From Pontiellaceae bacterium B12219 (GTDB taxonomy: Bacteria; Verrucomicrobiota; Kiritimatiellia; Kiritimatiellales; Pontiellaceae), in NCBI GenBank assembly GCA_029432795.1, contig JARNMJ010000011.1, positions 27,982-91,981 on the forward strand: DNA of 64,000 nucleotides. Direction: 5' to 3'. Shown one piece after another: positions 56,775-64,000 of the stretch. The notes under the pieces are model-generated. The model searched no databases and was not told the origin of the DNA. It saw only the letters and a list, made by a program, of their open reading frames with translations. Position numbers and translations under genes: made by a program. Each line of letters starts with the position of its first letter. The stretch's first letter is position 1.

Positions 56775-57830
56775 CTAATCCACTGAATTGGAAATCCAGA
56801 GGGCAAAAAATGGATCGGAAAAGATCCAATGTTTGGAACTCATCCAGATTAATCCTTTTGAATCCAATGCATCAATCCCGCGTTTGACCGAAGCGGAGGA
56901 CGTGGTTCCGCTCAGTTGCATGAATTCCTGCGAAGTATATTTGTCGTCGCGGTAGCGCGCCAGGCCCATGGCCACCTTTTGCTGATTATCGGTCAGCATA
57001 TTCCACATCCCTTCATAACCCGCCGCCCGCTCGTGCAGGACCCGCTGCAGGGTGGCACCAAAACCTTCCGGCCCGATGGTTCCTCCCTCTTCGGTATCGT
57101 TCCAAAGGTGATAGCACACATCCTGCACATCGCCGGGAATGGAATGGGAAAGATCGAACACCGCATCCCATAAACGGGGATCAACCTTCCTGCCGCTTTC
57201 AGCAAACTTGGCTTCCAGCCATTGGATAAAGTCCGGCCGGTCCAGACTGCCGACCTCCATGAGCGCAGCCGATTTGAAAAAGGGACTTTGCTGGGAATAG
57301 AAAATTTCCATCAGTTGATTCTGATGACTGCCGGCAAAAACATACTGCACTTGCGGCTGCGCCTGAATTTCGGAGCGCAATGCGCCGAGAAACTGATTGG
57401 AGTCCGGCAAATCGAGCAGGGCCTGAAATTCATCAAAAAATACCACCACCGGTTTTTTCTTATGCAAATCCACTGCGAGCCGCAGGAGATCCTCCACACT
57501 CGACTGTGTTTCCGGGCTTTTCCACTGCAGCCCAACGCCGCCTAAATTAAAGCCGCTCAGAATCGGCAGTTTTTTACAATAGGGCGCAAATGCACGTGCA
57601 ATCTTTTCTACTGCCCTCGCCTCGGTTTTCACACCCCAGAAATCAACCCGGATCAGGTTGCACTTCACGTTTTCAAACGTATTAATCACAAGCGACGATT
57701 TGCCTGTTCGACGCGGGCCGCGGATGAGCACATTCCGACCGGCCTTATGATAATTAAGCAGCTCTTCACTCTCTTTTCGGGGCATATAATCCACCCCGCC
57801 GACAATACCATCGATCTTAAACGGATTCAT
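56775..57830 (-). CDS. P-loop ATPase (ATPase_2/archaeal-type)
   Basis: 351 residues from MNPFKIDGIVGGVDYMPRKE. Walker A GPRRTGKSS at 38-46, Walker B KPVVVFFDEFQALLDLP, sensor VQYVFAGSHQNQLMEIF, and a winged-helix C-terminus (LARYRDDKYTSQEFMQLSGTTSSASVKRGIDALDSKGLI). Same family as the 32324 ATPase, but single gene. The ATG at 57830 is nine bases after a -10-like TATACA with no Shine-Dalgarno. Preceded by two 33-bp palindromes. Likely a self-regulated accessory ATPase with unknown target. Confidence 0.78.
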   Translation of the reverse strand: MNPFKIDGIVGGVDYMPRKESEELLNYHKAGRNVLIRGPRRTGKSSLVINTFENVKCNLIRVDFWGVKTEARAVEKIARAFAPYCKKLPILSGFNLGGVGLQWKSPETQSSVEDLLRLAVDLHKKKPVVVFFDEFQALLDLPDSNQFLGALRSEIQAQPQVQYVFAGSHQNQLMEIFYSQQSPFFKSAALMEVGSLDRPDFIQWLEAKFAESGRKVDPRLWDAVFDLSHSIPGDVQDVCYHLWNDTEEGGTIGPEGFGATLQRVLHERAAGYEGMWNMLTDNQQKVAMGLARYRDDKYTSQEFMQLSGTTSSASVKRGIDALDSKGLIWMSSKHWIFSDPFFALWISNSVD

Positions 57831-57908
57831 AACCGCTCTTGTATAAAACAAAACCGGATATGTCAAACTCCCGAGATAACCGCTTTTGTTTATAACAAAA
57901 GCGGTTAT
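57829..57908 (-). promoter_or_regulatory. Two tandem 33-bp palindromes covering the promoter of the ATPase gene
   Basis: Distal copy 57876-57908 is perfect: ATAACCGCTTTTGTT, 3-base centre, AACAAAAGCGGTTAT. Proximal copy 57829-57861 has the same length with a few mismatches and overlaps the start codon. Minus-strand TTGACA (57866-57861) and TATACA (57845-57840), 15 bases apart, form the promoter between and within them. Centres are 47 bases apart. Confidence 0.75.
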
Positions 57909-57936
57909 AGTGTCGGCAGATTCGAGAGATCATAAA

Positions 57937-57970
57937 AAAAACCGCCGGATTCAAGGTCCGACGGTTTTTG
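57937..57970. terminator. Bidirectional intrinsic terminator
   Basis: AAAACCGCCGGA / TCCGACGGTTTT stem (one mismatch) with a TTCAAGG loop and A/T runs on both sides; serves the minus-strand gene ending at 58000. Confidence 0.85.
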
Positions 57971-57999
57971 TTCTCGGTGATTCAGTCAAACGTTATTTA

Positions 58000-58707
58000 T
58001 TATTCAGCGTTAAATTGACGTTCAACACGATCGCCACGCGGTCTACGCTCGGTACGCGGCCCACGATCACCACGTTCTGCATACGCTCCACGCTGACCAC
58101 GGCCACCACGCTGTGCATATTCATCGCGGTTTCCGCGTTCTGCACGCGGAGCTCGGTTTACACGTTCATTCCGCTGTCCGCGCTGAGCATATTCCCCAGC
58201 CTGACCACGGCCACCGCGCTGCGCATATTCACGGCGGGGAGCACGTTCCGAACGATTTCCACGCTGTGCATATTCACCACGATTTCCACGTTCTGCACGA
58301 GGGGCTCGGTCCGCACGTTCATTCCGCTGTCCGCGCTGAACATATTCGCCAGCCTGACCACGGTCATCGCGCTGGGCATATTCACCCCGGTTTCCGCGTT
58401 CCGGACGCTCGCCAGATTCACCGCGCTGACTGCGAGGTCCGCGTTCTCTCGGTTTTTCAGAATTTTCAGCAACTTCATCCCCGCTTTGGCGTCTTTCCTG
58501 AAACTTTTCCCGTGTTTCCCGAGCAGCAGAACGCTCCTGTGGAGACAGTTTTCCATCGCCGTCTTTATCGAAGCGTTCCATCATTTCTGTACGCCTGTTT
58601 TCCCGGCGTTCGCCGGTGCGTTCCGGTGCTGATGTATCGTCTGCAAATGCGCCGAGAGTGGTTCCGGCGGCGAATAGTGCGATGAGGATGTGGTTCGTTG
58701 TTTTCAT
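58000..58707 (-). CDS. Secreted EF-hand protein with RG-rich repeats
   Basis: 235 residues. Signal peptide (MKTTNHILIALFAAGTTLGAFA), one EF-hand-type Ca2+ loop (DKDGDGKLSPQE), an acidic/basic charged linker, then from about 90 a low-complexity region of repeats like RGEYAQRG and RNER-RAPRAERGNR, with the longer unit (about 45 residues) repeated twice. AGGAGG 7 bases before the ATG. Similar EF-hand proteins in PVC genomes belong to envelope stress or surface complexes; the function of the Arg-rich repeat is not known. DNA repeats give a long mirror frame on the other strand. Confidence 0.75.
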   Translation of the reverse strand: MKTTNHILIALFAAGTTLGAFADDTSAPERTGERRENRRTEMMERFDKDGDGKLSPQERSAARETREKFQERRQSGDEVAENSEKPRERGPRSQRGESGERPERGNRGEYAQRDDRGQAGEYVQRGQRNERADRAPRAERGNRGEYAQRGNRSERAPRREYAQRGGRGQAGEYAQRGQRNERVNRAPRAERGNRDEYAQRGGRGQRGAYAERGDRGPRTERRPRGDRVERQFNAE

Positions 58708-58800
58708 GATATGGCCTCCTGGGTTGTTAATTTTTCTCGGGTCTATCCCGACTGTTCATAAATAGGTTTAGCGAACTGAAGATGAGCGGAACATGAGCAC

Positions 58801-59550
58801 TTAGAAGTCGAAGCGAAAAAAGTTCGCCATTGCTCTGCCCGATTTTGGCTGCAGGGCTTCTTCGAGCCGATCGCGAATCGAAGTTTCATTCGAAGCGATA
58901 AGTGTTTCCGCTTTTTCGGTATATTCACGGTCACTGCTCTTCATCGCGATAATCTCACCGTTGGGATCAAGCACCGTGACGAGCCAGCCTTTATATTCGG
59001 TCCTGCGTTCATCCCCTTCCGCCTTTGCCGTTTCCAATGCGTCCGATTTAAATTCAAACACCCGATTATTGTCCGAATAGGTAAAGGTTTCAGAAACTTT
59101 ATCCAGAATCTGAAGCTGCCCGCCGCTCCCTTCGCCAATCAGATAAAGCACGGTATTCAGCGGCAGATCATAGAGGGCGGAACTGGCCTTTTTCACCGTA
59201 ACGGATACCTGAGTGGATTCTTCCTGAACCTGCACCTGGCTTCCGGGTCCGACACTCCGCAGACTGGTATTCGAACGGGACGTTTTAGCAGAAACCTTAA
59301 GATCCAGCGTTGGCGGCTCATTGAGCATAGCTGCTTCGCGGTCTGCAGCACTGAGCGAATCGAGCGAAACCCTGATCTCCTTTCCGTTTGTCAGCCGCAG
59401 TACCACCTGTTCATTCAGAAGTTTCACCTGCTCGGCCTCAATGGTTTTTCCTGTTGTGTCTGTCCAGATTCGGGATTCCGCGCCGGCCGCAGAATAAACG
59501 AGAGCAGCGGCCAGTGCCGCAAGAGCTTTGGTTGCTTTCAATGTTTTCAT
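58801..59550 (-). CDS. Secreted SHD1-domain protein
   Basis: 249 residues from MKTLKATKALAALAAALVYS (signal peptide). SHD1 domain about 26-72: RIWTDTTGKTIEAEQVKLLNEQVVLRL, IRVSLDSLSAADREAA. This module is typical of Planctomycetes/Verrucomicrobia secreted proteins and unusual elsewhere. The rest has beta strands (VSVTVKKASSALYDLPLNTVLYLIGEG). GGAG 9 bases upstream. Divergent from the two-component pair (195 bases), hence perhaps under its control. Confidence 0.8.
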   Translation of the reverse strand: MKTLKATKALAALAAALVYSAAGAESRIWTDTTGKTIEAEQVKLLNEQVVLRLTNGKEIRVSLDSLSAADREAAMLNEPPTLDLKVSAKTSRSNTSLRSVGPGSQVQVQEESTQVSVTVKKASSALYDLPLNTVLYLIGEGSGGQLQILDKVSETFTYSDNNRVFEFKSDALETAKAEGDERRTEYKGWLVTVLDPNGEIIAMKSSDREYTEKAETLIASNETSIRDRLEEALQPKSGRAMANFFRFDF

Positions 59551-59744
59551 TTTCGTATTCTCCGTTCTGCCTTCAATGGCTTTTCTTCTTTCGATGCCGC
59601 GATAGAACCAAAACGAACATGAGCGAAACATGAGCGCCGAAAAAAAGATGAAATTTACCGAAAAAAATAGTACGGCCCGACCCCCGTACTTCATGTTACG
59701 CTCATTATCGATCCCGCATATTTTAGAAAAACAGGAACAGACCT

Positions 59745-60425
59745 ATGCGAATTTTATTGGTTGAAGATGCCGTTTCTTTGCGAAAACCCGTAGTGAAAGC
59801 GCTTAAAGCTTCCGGGTATGCCGTCGATGAAACGGGCGATGGCGAAGAGGGCTACTGGCTCGCCAGCGAACATGAATATGATGTGATTCTGCTCGATATC
59901 ATGCTGCCCCATATGGACGGCCACGAGATTCTTAAAAAACTGCGGGCCGATGGCAACGAGACCCCCGTTCTCTTTCTTACAGCAAAAGATACCATTGAAG
60001 ATCGCGTGGCCGGGCTGCGTCTCGGTGCAGACGACTATCTGGTTAAATCCTTTGCCATCGAGGAACTGATTGCCCGCGTTGAAGCGCTCGGCCGGCGGCG
60101 CTACCGGAAAAGCACCCCCGTTTTGAAAGTCGGCGACCTCGAGCTGGATTCCTCTGCAAAGAAGGTGGCCCGCGGCGGCAAGGAGCTGAAGCTCTCCGCC
60201 CAGCTCTTTACTCTGCTTGAATTTCTGATGCTGTGCGCAGGCGAGGTGGTCTCCCGTTCCGATATTGAAGAACATATCTACGACGAGCAGGCCGATCCGA
60301 TGAGCAACGTGATCGATACCGCCGTCTGCGCACTGCGCCGGGCGATTAAAACTCCCGAATCCGATGCGCCGCTGATTCACACGCGGCGCGGCCAGGGCTA
60401 TATGATTTCGGAGCCGGAAGAATGA
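59745..60425 (+). CDS. OmpR-type response regulator
   Basis: 226 residues. Receiver with Asp51 (VILLDIMLPHMDG); the conserved Lys-Pro of beta5-alpha5 reads Lys101-Ser102 (DDYLVKSFAIEEL), an unusual change. C-terminal winged-helix DNA-binding domain (GGKELKLSAQLFTLLEFLM, VIDTAVCALRRAIKTPESDAPLIHTRRGQGYMI). Overlaps the kinase gene (ATGA-type). Confidence 0.93.
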   Translation: MRILLVEDAVSLRKPVVKALKASGYAVDETGDGEEGYWLASEHEYDVILLDIMLPHMDGHEILKKLRADGNETPVLFLTAKDTIEDRVAGLRLGADDYLVKSFAIEELIARVEALGRRRYRKSTPVLKVGDLELDSSAKKVARGGKELKLSAQLFTLLEFLMLCAGEVVSRSDIEEHIYDEQADPMSNVIDTAVCALRRAIKTPESDAPLIHTRRGQGYMISEPEE

Positions 60426-61885
60426 TCAGTATTCGAGCTCACTTACTTTCCACGCTGCTGCCCGCCTTCATCTGCATCAGCATTGCCGCAGGATTCAGCA
60501 TCTATTTTTCCTCCAAAGCAGAATATTTAGCCCGCCTCGACTCCGAACTCGCCAATATTGCCATTGATCTGCGCTTCATAAAAACCGATCCCGGACCGGG
60601 GCGCGATCCCGACCGGGAACCGGAACGTAATCCCGAACGCGGCAACCCGAGATATAGAAACCGCAATGAACAACCGACCCGACTGAACGCCAACCGTTTA
60701 GCCGGTGCAACGGCCCAATTGCAAAATACACTTTTCACCAACCTGTCCGCGGAAGTCTATTGCGAGGTGTGGATCGGGAACCGGGGAATTAACCTTAAAA
60801 CGGACAACCTCAACGGTGGAAAAATTATACATCCTGTCGCATTCAGCGACGCCCCGTTTTTCTATAACACCACCTTGGATAACGGTTTGCCTGTGCGGGC
60901 TTGGGCGGCCCGTTTTCCGATAATGATGCGTGAGAAACAAGCCCCGAAAGTCATCCTGGCAGTCAGCCGCGCCGGAGTCGACGACGCATTGGCCCGGCTG
61001 GCCCGCAACCTGATTGGCGGAGGACTGGCGGCCTGCCTGCTGTTCAGTGGATTACTTATTTTCACCCTGCACATTTCGCTGCGGCCACTGAAAGTTCTCG
61101 GCGAACAGGCCGCCACCATGGATGCGGAATCGCTGCACGAACGGTTTTCCGAACAAAGTGCGCCGGCCGACATCCGGCCCATTGTCGAACGACTCAACAA
61201 CCTGATGGCTAAACTGGAAGAGAGCTTTGCCCGCGAGCGGCGCTTCAGTGGCGATCTGGCGCATGAGCTCCGTACACCGCTCGCCGCCATCCGCACCACC
61301 GCAGAAGTCGCTCTGAAATGGCCGGAGCAATCCACCCCCGATGATTTTCAGGAAATACATAACCTCGCGTTCGGCCTTCAGCAAACGCTGGACAGTCTGA
61401 TGCTGCTGGCCCGCATGGAATCGGCCACCGCAGAACTGCAGACCGAAACGGTCCGCCCCGCCAACATCGCCGAGGAATGCGTTGCGCTGCACACAGGAAC
61501 TGCGAAAGAAGCCCGGATCAGGCTGCAAACTGAACTGAATCCGGAAATTGAGTTCAATACCGATCCCCGATTGCTGCGAATTATGATGACCAATTTCATC
61601 AGCAACGCAATTGAATATGCCCCGGCCGAAAGCACTGTGAATATTCTGGTGGGTGAAGAAGGTTCACTTTTCCTGTGCGAAAATGACGCACCCAATCTCA
61701 CAGAAGAAGACCTCAACCATCTCTTCGAACGGATGTGGCGAAAAGATGCCGCCCGAACCGAATCCGGACATGCGGGCCTCGGTCTCTCCATTGCCAAAGC
61801 CTGCGCCGACAGCCTGAACCTTGAACTGGATGCATCGCTGAAGAAATCCCGGTTACGGATTAGGCTCCGGATACGCAATACCTGA
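60422..61885 (+). CDS. Sensor histidine kinase, partner of the OmpR-type regulator
   Basis: 487 residues. TM1 about 8-30, a periplasmic domain with a Pro/Arg/Glu-rich insert (about 56-88), TM2 about 196-220, HAMP, HisKA with His281 (DLAHELRTPLAAIRTTAEVAL), HATPase with NFISNAIEYAPAES, FERMWRKDAARTESGHAGLGLSIAKACA. Resembles CusS/QseC-type kinases that sense metals or envelope stress. Confidence 0.93.
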   Translation: MISIRAHLLSTLLPAFICISIAAGFSIYFSSKAEYLARLDSELANIAIDLRFIKTDPGPGRDPDREPERNPERGNPRYRNRNEQPTRLNANRLAGATAQLQNTLFTNLSAEVYCEVWIGNRGINLKTDNLNGGKIIHPVAFSDAPFFYNTTLDNGLPVRAWAARFPIMMREKQAPKVILAVSRAGVDDALARLARNLIGGGLAACLLFSGLLIFTLHISLRPLKVLGEQAATMDAESLHERFSEQSAPADIRPIVERLNNLMAKLEESFARERRFSGDLAHELRTPLAAIRTTAEVALKWPEQSTPDDFQEIHNLAFGLQQTLDSLMLLARMESATAELQTETVRPANIAEECVALHTGTAKEARIRLQTELNPEIEFNTDPRLLRIMMTNFISNAIEYAPAESTVNILVGEEGSLFLCENDAPNLTEEDLNHLFERMWRKDAARTESGHAGLGLSIAKACADSLNLELDASLKKSRLRIRLRIRNT

Positions 61886-61990
61886 TAAACGGAACGATGA
61901 TACCTCACCAGTTCATGCTTTCCGCGGTTGACCGGAAGGATCAATTGGAATTATCGTCTTTCATCAACATTTTAACACGAGGAACGAACT

Positions 61991-63814
61991 ATGATCTCAA
62001 TAAGTATCATTCGTAAAATTGGAAAAATGCTACGCGGCGGTGCCGGTAAAAGAGAAATTTTTCTCGGAGCTCTTTGCGGTGTGCTGATCGGGATGCTTCC
62101 CGGGGCCAACCTGATGCTGGTCGTGCTGATTCTCGCCCTGCTTCTATTGAATGCCAACATCGGCTTCGCGCTGCTGGGGGTCGCCACCGGAAAAATCCTT
62201 TGCCTCACATTGGCGATTCCAACCTTCCACATCGGCTATACGATCATTCACAGCATCGGTCTCGAAGGCGTGTTCACTTCGCTGGCAAACACTCCCGGTC
62301 TGGCCCTGATGGGGCTCGATAACTACAGCCAGGTCGGCGGCGCTCCCATCGCCCTCATCGTTGCCATCATTTTCGCTAAAGCGCTCAGCACCTATGTGAA
62401 TAAAATCCGCGAAGGCATGGTAAAGGCTGCAAAACATGAAAAAATCGGCAAAGCCACCGGCAACAAATTTTCCAGATTCCTGATTTGGCTCGCCTTCGGA
62501 AAACAAAAGATTTCCACCGAAGATGTACTCGCGAAAACCTCCCCGCTCTTCCGCAAGTCCGGCATCATTCTCGTGGCCGCATTTGTGGTCATCGGCGCAT
62601 TGATGGAATTCCTGTTCCTCGATATGGCCGTGAAGAAAACCATTTCCAGCTCCATCAGTCATTCCACCGGAGCGGAAGTCAATATGGATAAAGCCCACCT
62701 CTCCATCTTCGGCGGAGAACTCAACATCCAGAACCTGCAGGTCACCAACCCGGATAAACCGACCCACAACCTCGTACAAATCGAACAGCTCGTTTCCGAC
62801 ATCAGTGTAAGCGATCTGCTCCGTAAATCCTTCTCCATCGATCTGCTCGCCGGCAGCGTCCTGCAAACCGACACCCTCCGCGATCAGCCCGGAGAACTCT
62901 ACGTGAGCGCCGAAGAAAAACAGAAAAAAGCAGATAAAAAGGCCAAAGAAAAAGCAGATAAGAAAAAAGAACAGGGCGAAAAAACGCTCGATGATTATCT
63001 CGCGCAGGCTGAAAAATATAAGGAGTGGCTCAATAAAGGCGCCGAATATTTGAAAAAGCAGAAAAAAATCAGCGAATTCGTCAAAGGCGGACCGCCCCCG
63101 ACGCCCACCCGCGAGGAACTGGTTGAGCTCGCCCGCAAAACCGGCTACCTCAATATGACCGCCGTCCTGCTCAGCGACCGCCCGGCCTGGCTCATCCGTA
63201 ACATTGAAATCGATCAGGTCACCTTGTCTTCCTCCATGCCCATGCAGCAGATCATTGCTTCAGAAGTCTGCAGCAGCCCCGCACTCAATGGACAGCCGAC
63301 GCAGTTCGAAATGATTGCGGAGGATGCCTCAGAATCCACCATTAAACTGGTGATGCGATTTGACGACATGAATGCCCCGAACGATATTGTCTTTAATCTG
63401 CAAGGCATCGATATGGCTGAGATCGTCGAAACCGGTGACAGCCTGCAGATCGAAACCGGTATTGCCGATATTTCCGCCAACGGCACCTTTACCCTCGATG
63501 CCCTCGATGTCCCCTTCACCCTCACTGTGCGCGAACTGAAAACCAGCAACGAGATCATCAACAATCTCAAAAATCTGGCCATTCCCGGCAAGCTTTACGG
63601 CTCCCTCCAATCGCCGCGCATCACGGTTGAACTCGACAACAACCTGAAAGATGCCGCTCTCGGCGCCGCCAAAGCCCGCGCCAATGAGGAAGTCGAAAAG
63701 GCCAAAGACGAAGCCAAAAAAGCCGCCGACGAGCAGATCAACAAAGCCCTCGAAAGCGACAAAGCCAAAGACCTGAAAAACAAAGCATCCGAAGGCCTCA
63801 AGAAATTCTTCTAG
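61991..63814 (+). CDS. TIGR03546/TIGR03545-like membrane protein (natural fusion)
   Basis: 607 residues. N-terminal half: DUF2062-like helices (REIFLGALCGVLIGMLPGANLMLVV, LLGVATGKILCLTLAIPTFHIGY), as in TIGR03546. C-terminal half from about 195: one TM (GIILVAAFVVIGALMEFLFLD), then an AsmA-like beta domain with charged coiled region (about 305-370) as in TIGR03545. In gamma-proteobacteria these two are adjacent genes; here they are one protein, supporting a joint envelope function. The stop TAG is part of the CTAG at the end of the inverted repeat at 63811. Confidence 0.75.
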   Translation: MISISIIRKIGKMLRGGAGKREIFLGALCGVLIGMLPGANLMLVVLILALLLLNANIGFALLGVATGKILCLTLAIPTFHIGYTIIHSIGLEGVFTSLANTPGLALMGLDNYSQVGGAPIALIVAIIFAKALSTYVNKIREGMVKAAKHEKIGKATGNKFSRFLIWLAFGKQKISTEDVLAKTSPLFRKSGIILVAAFVVIGALMEFLFLDMAVKKTISSSISHSTGAEVNMDKAHLSIFGGELNIQNLQVTNPDKPTHNLVQIEQLVSDISVSDLLRKSFSIDLLAGSVLQTDTLRDQPGELYVSAEEKQKKADKKAKEKADKKKEQGEKTLDDYLAQAEKYKEWLNKGAEYLKKQKKISEFVKGGPPPTPTREELVELARKTGYLNMTAVLLSDRPAWLIRNIEIDQVTLSSSMPMQQIIASEVCSSPALNGQPTQFEMIAEDASESTIKLVMRFDDMNAPNDIVFNLQGIDMAEIVETGDSLQIETGIADISANGTFTLDALDVPFTLTVRELKTSNEIINNLKNLAIPGKLYGSLQSPRITVELDNNLKDAALGAAKARANEEVEKAKDEAKKAADEQINKALESDKAKDLKNKASEGLKKFF

Positions 63815-63921
63815 CAGTCTGTCGGACTTATCCTTATTTCAGTTAACAAATACCATGTAGACTGATTCAGTCTATCACAGATATCTTAAATCTGAAATGG
63901 ATAAGTCCGACAGACTGCTAG
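63811..63921. mobile_element. MITE-like inverted-repeat element (111 bp)
   Basis: Perfect 23-bp terminal inverted repeats beginning CTAGCAGTCTGTCGGAC (63811-63833) and ending in the exact complement (63899-63921). The arms extend inward with ATTTCAG/CTGAAAT after a 2-base bulge, and the middle has TAGACTGA/TCAGTCTA. Both ends carry CTAG. No coding capacity. It lies at the stop of the 61991 gene and within a transposase frame. Confidence 0.8.
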
Positions 63922-64000
63922 AACATAAATATCGTCTTCATACAGGCTGAGCACTTTGTCGAAGTTTTTAATCCGGCGCTCTCCGATGATCCGTTCGTGG
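63886..64000 (-). pseudogene. Transposase C-terminal-region fragment, interrupted by the inverted-repeat element
   Basis: Minus-strand frame from the window edge reads HERIIGERRIKNFDKVLSLY, EDDIYV and then runs into the inverted repeat (LAVCRTYPFQI, stop at 63886-63888). The ER-IKN-DKVLSLYE-D-YV segment resembles the DDE-transposase region of some large PVC insertion sequences (usually followed by an IVRGKA-type strand); family not certain. The insertion truncates the frame. Confidence 0.5.

Noticed and set aside
57886..58685. Plus-strand frames through the RG-repeat gene
   Set aside because: Thr/Phe- or His-rich repeats are reverse readings of the Arg/Gly repeats; the minus-strand gene has signal peptide, EF-hand and Shine-Dalgarno.
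1..64000. tRNA, rRNA or riboswitch genes
   Set aside because: No T-loop or anticodon-arm pattern, rRNA segment or recognisable riboswitch core was seen on either strand by eye.

Overview
The window reads as a chromosomal segment of a Gram-negative anaerobe or facultative anaerobe of the PVC superphylum, most likely Kiritimatiellota or a close relative. This is an inference, with no rRNA in the window to confirm it. Supporting points are a lipid A type acyltransferase, outer-membrane and PKD-repeat surface proteins, an SHD1-domain protein, a VanZ/cNMP-binding fusion, a sigma-54-controlled cluster like the orange-protein (ORP) complex genes, and several families of dispersed palindromic repeats. 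No rRNA, tRNA, CRISPR array or prophage was recognised.

Layout. 1-7948: outer-membrane protein, agmatine deiminase (aguA) and N-carbamoylputrescine amidase (aguB), rlmM, beta-carbonic anhydrase and a hotdog thioesterase. aguA and aguB are pushed apart by a 3-kb accessory island (about 1940-4900). It holds a deoxyribosyltransferase-like gene, a RES-domain toxin and a YefM/YoeB-type pair, separated by three remnants of the same type I restriction specificity gene (hsdS) tail and two identical 65-bp repeats. 8438-16530 (minus strand): an eight-gene run joining a SulP anion transporter, a NhaD/ArsB-type carrier and a CPA antiporter with three different PTS EIIA-domain proteins and CBS proteins. 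This looks like post-translationally controlled sodium/bicarbonate homeostasis. 17856-25509 (minus strand): the ORP-like cluster, with three NifX/NifB-type proteins, two MinD-like ATPases with inserted ferredoxin domains, a NifU-like scaffold, an MBL-fold protein, DUF89, DUF5320 and a peroxiredoxin. A GG-N10-GC promoter lies at its head, next to a PAS-AAA-Fis activator. 25629-32144: bioB, dnaE, lipid acyltransferase and small genes. 32259-36066: a two-gene ATPase/STAND-TPR cassette behind a palindrome-array promoter. 36138-56744: mainly housekeeping and envelope genes (serS, thyA-folA, mutL, GH1 glucosidase, diacylglycerol glycosyltransferase, HupE, hybrid kinase). 56775-57908: another P-loop ATPase with two 33-bp palindromes over its promoter. 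58000-61885: RG-rich EF-hand protein, SHD1 protein and a two-component pair. 61991-64000: TIGR03546/03545-like membrane protein, then a MITE-like inverted repeat that interrupts a transposase fragment.

The most striking overall feature is a 15-bp palindrome, TTCCA-N5-TGGAA (nearly always TTCCARNNNYTGGAA). I count 26 exact copies by eye, where about 0.06 would be expected by chance. They occur in genes (usually read as Phe-Gln-x-Leu-Glu) and between genes, sometimes clustered just upstream of start codons.

A second theme is the lack of leaders. Several genes (rlmM, mutL, both ATPase_2-type genes, the first ORP-cluster gene) have a -10 or -12 element within about 10-15 bases of the start codon and no Shine-Dalgarno sequence. 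Coordinates of repeats and sites were counted by hand and could be off by a base.
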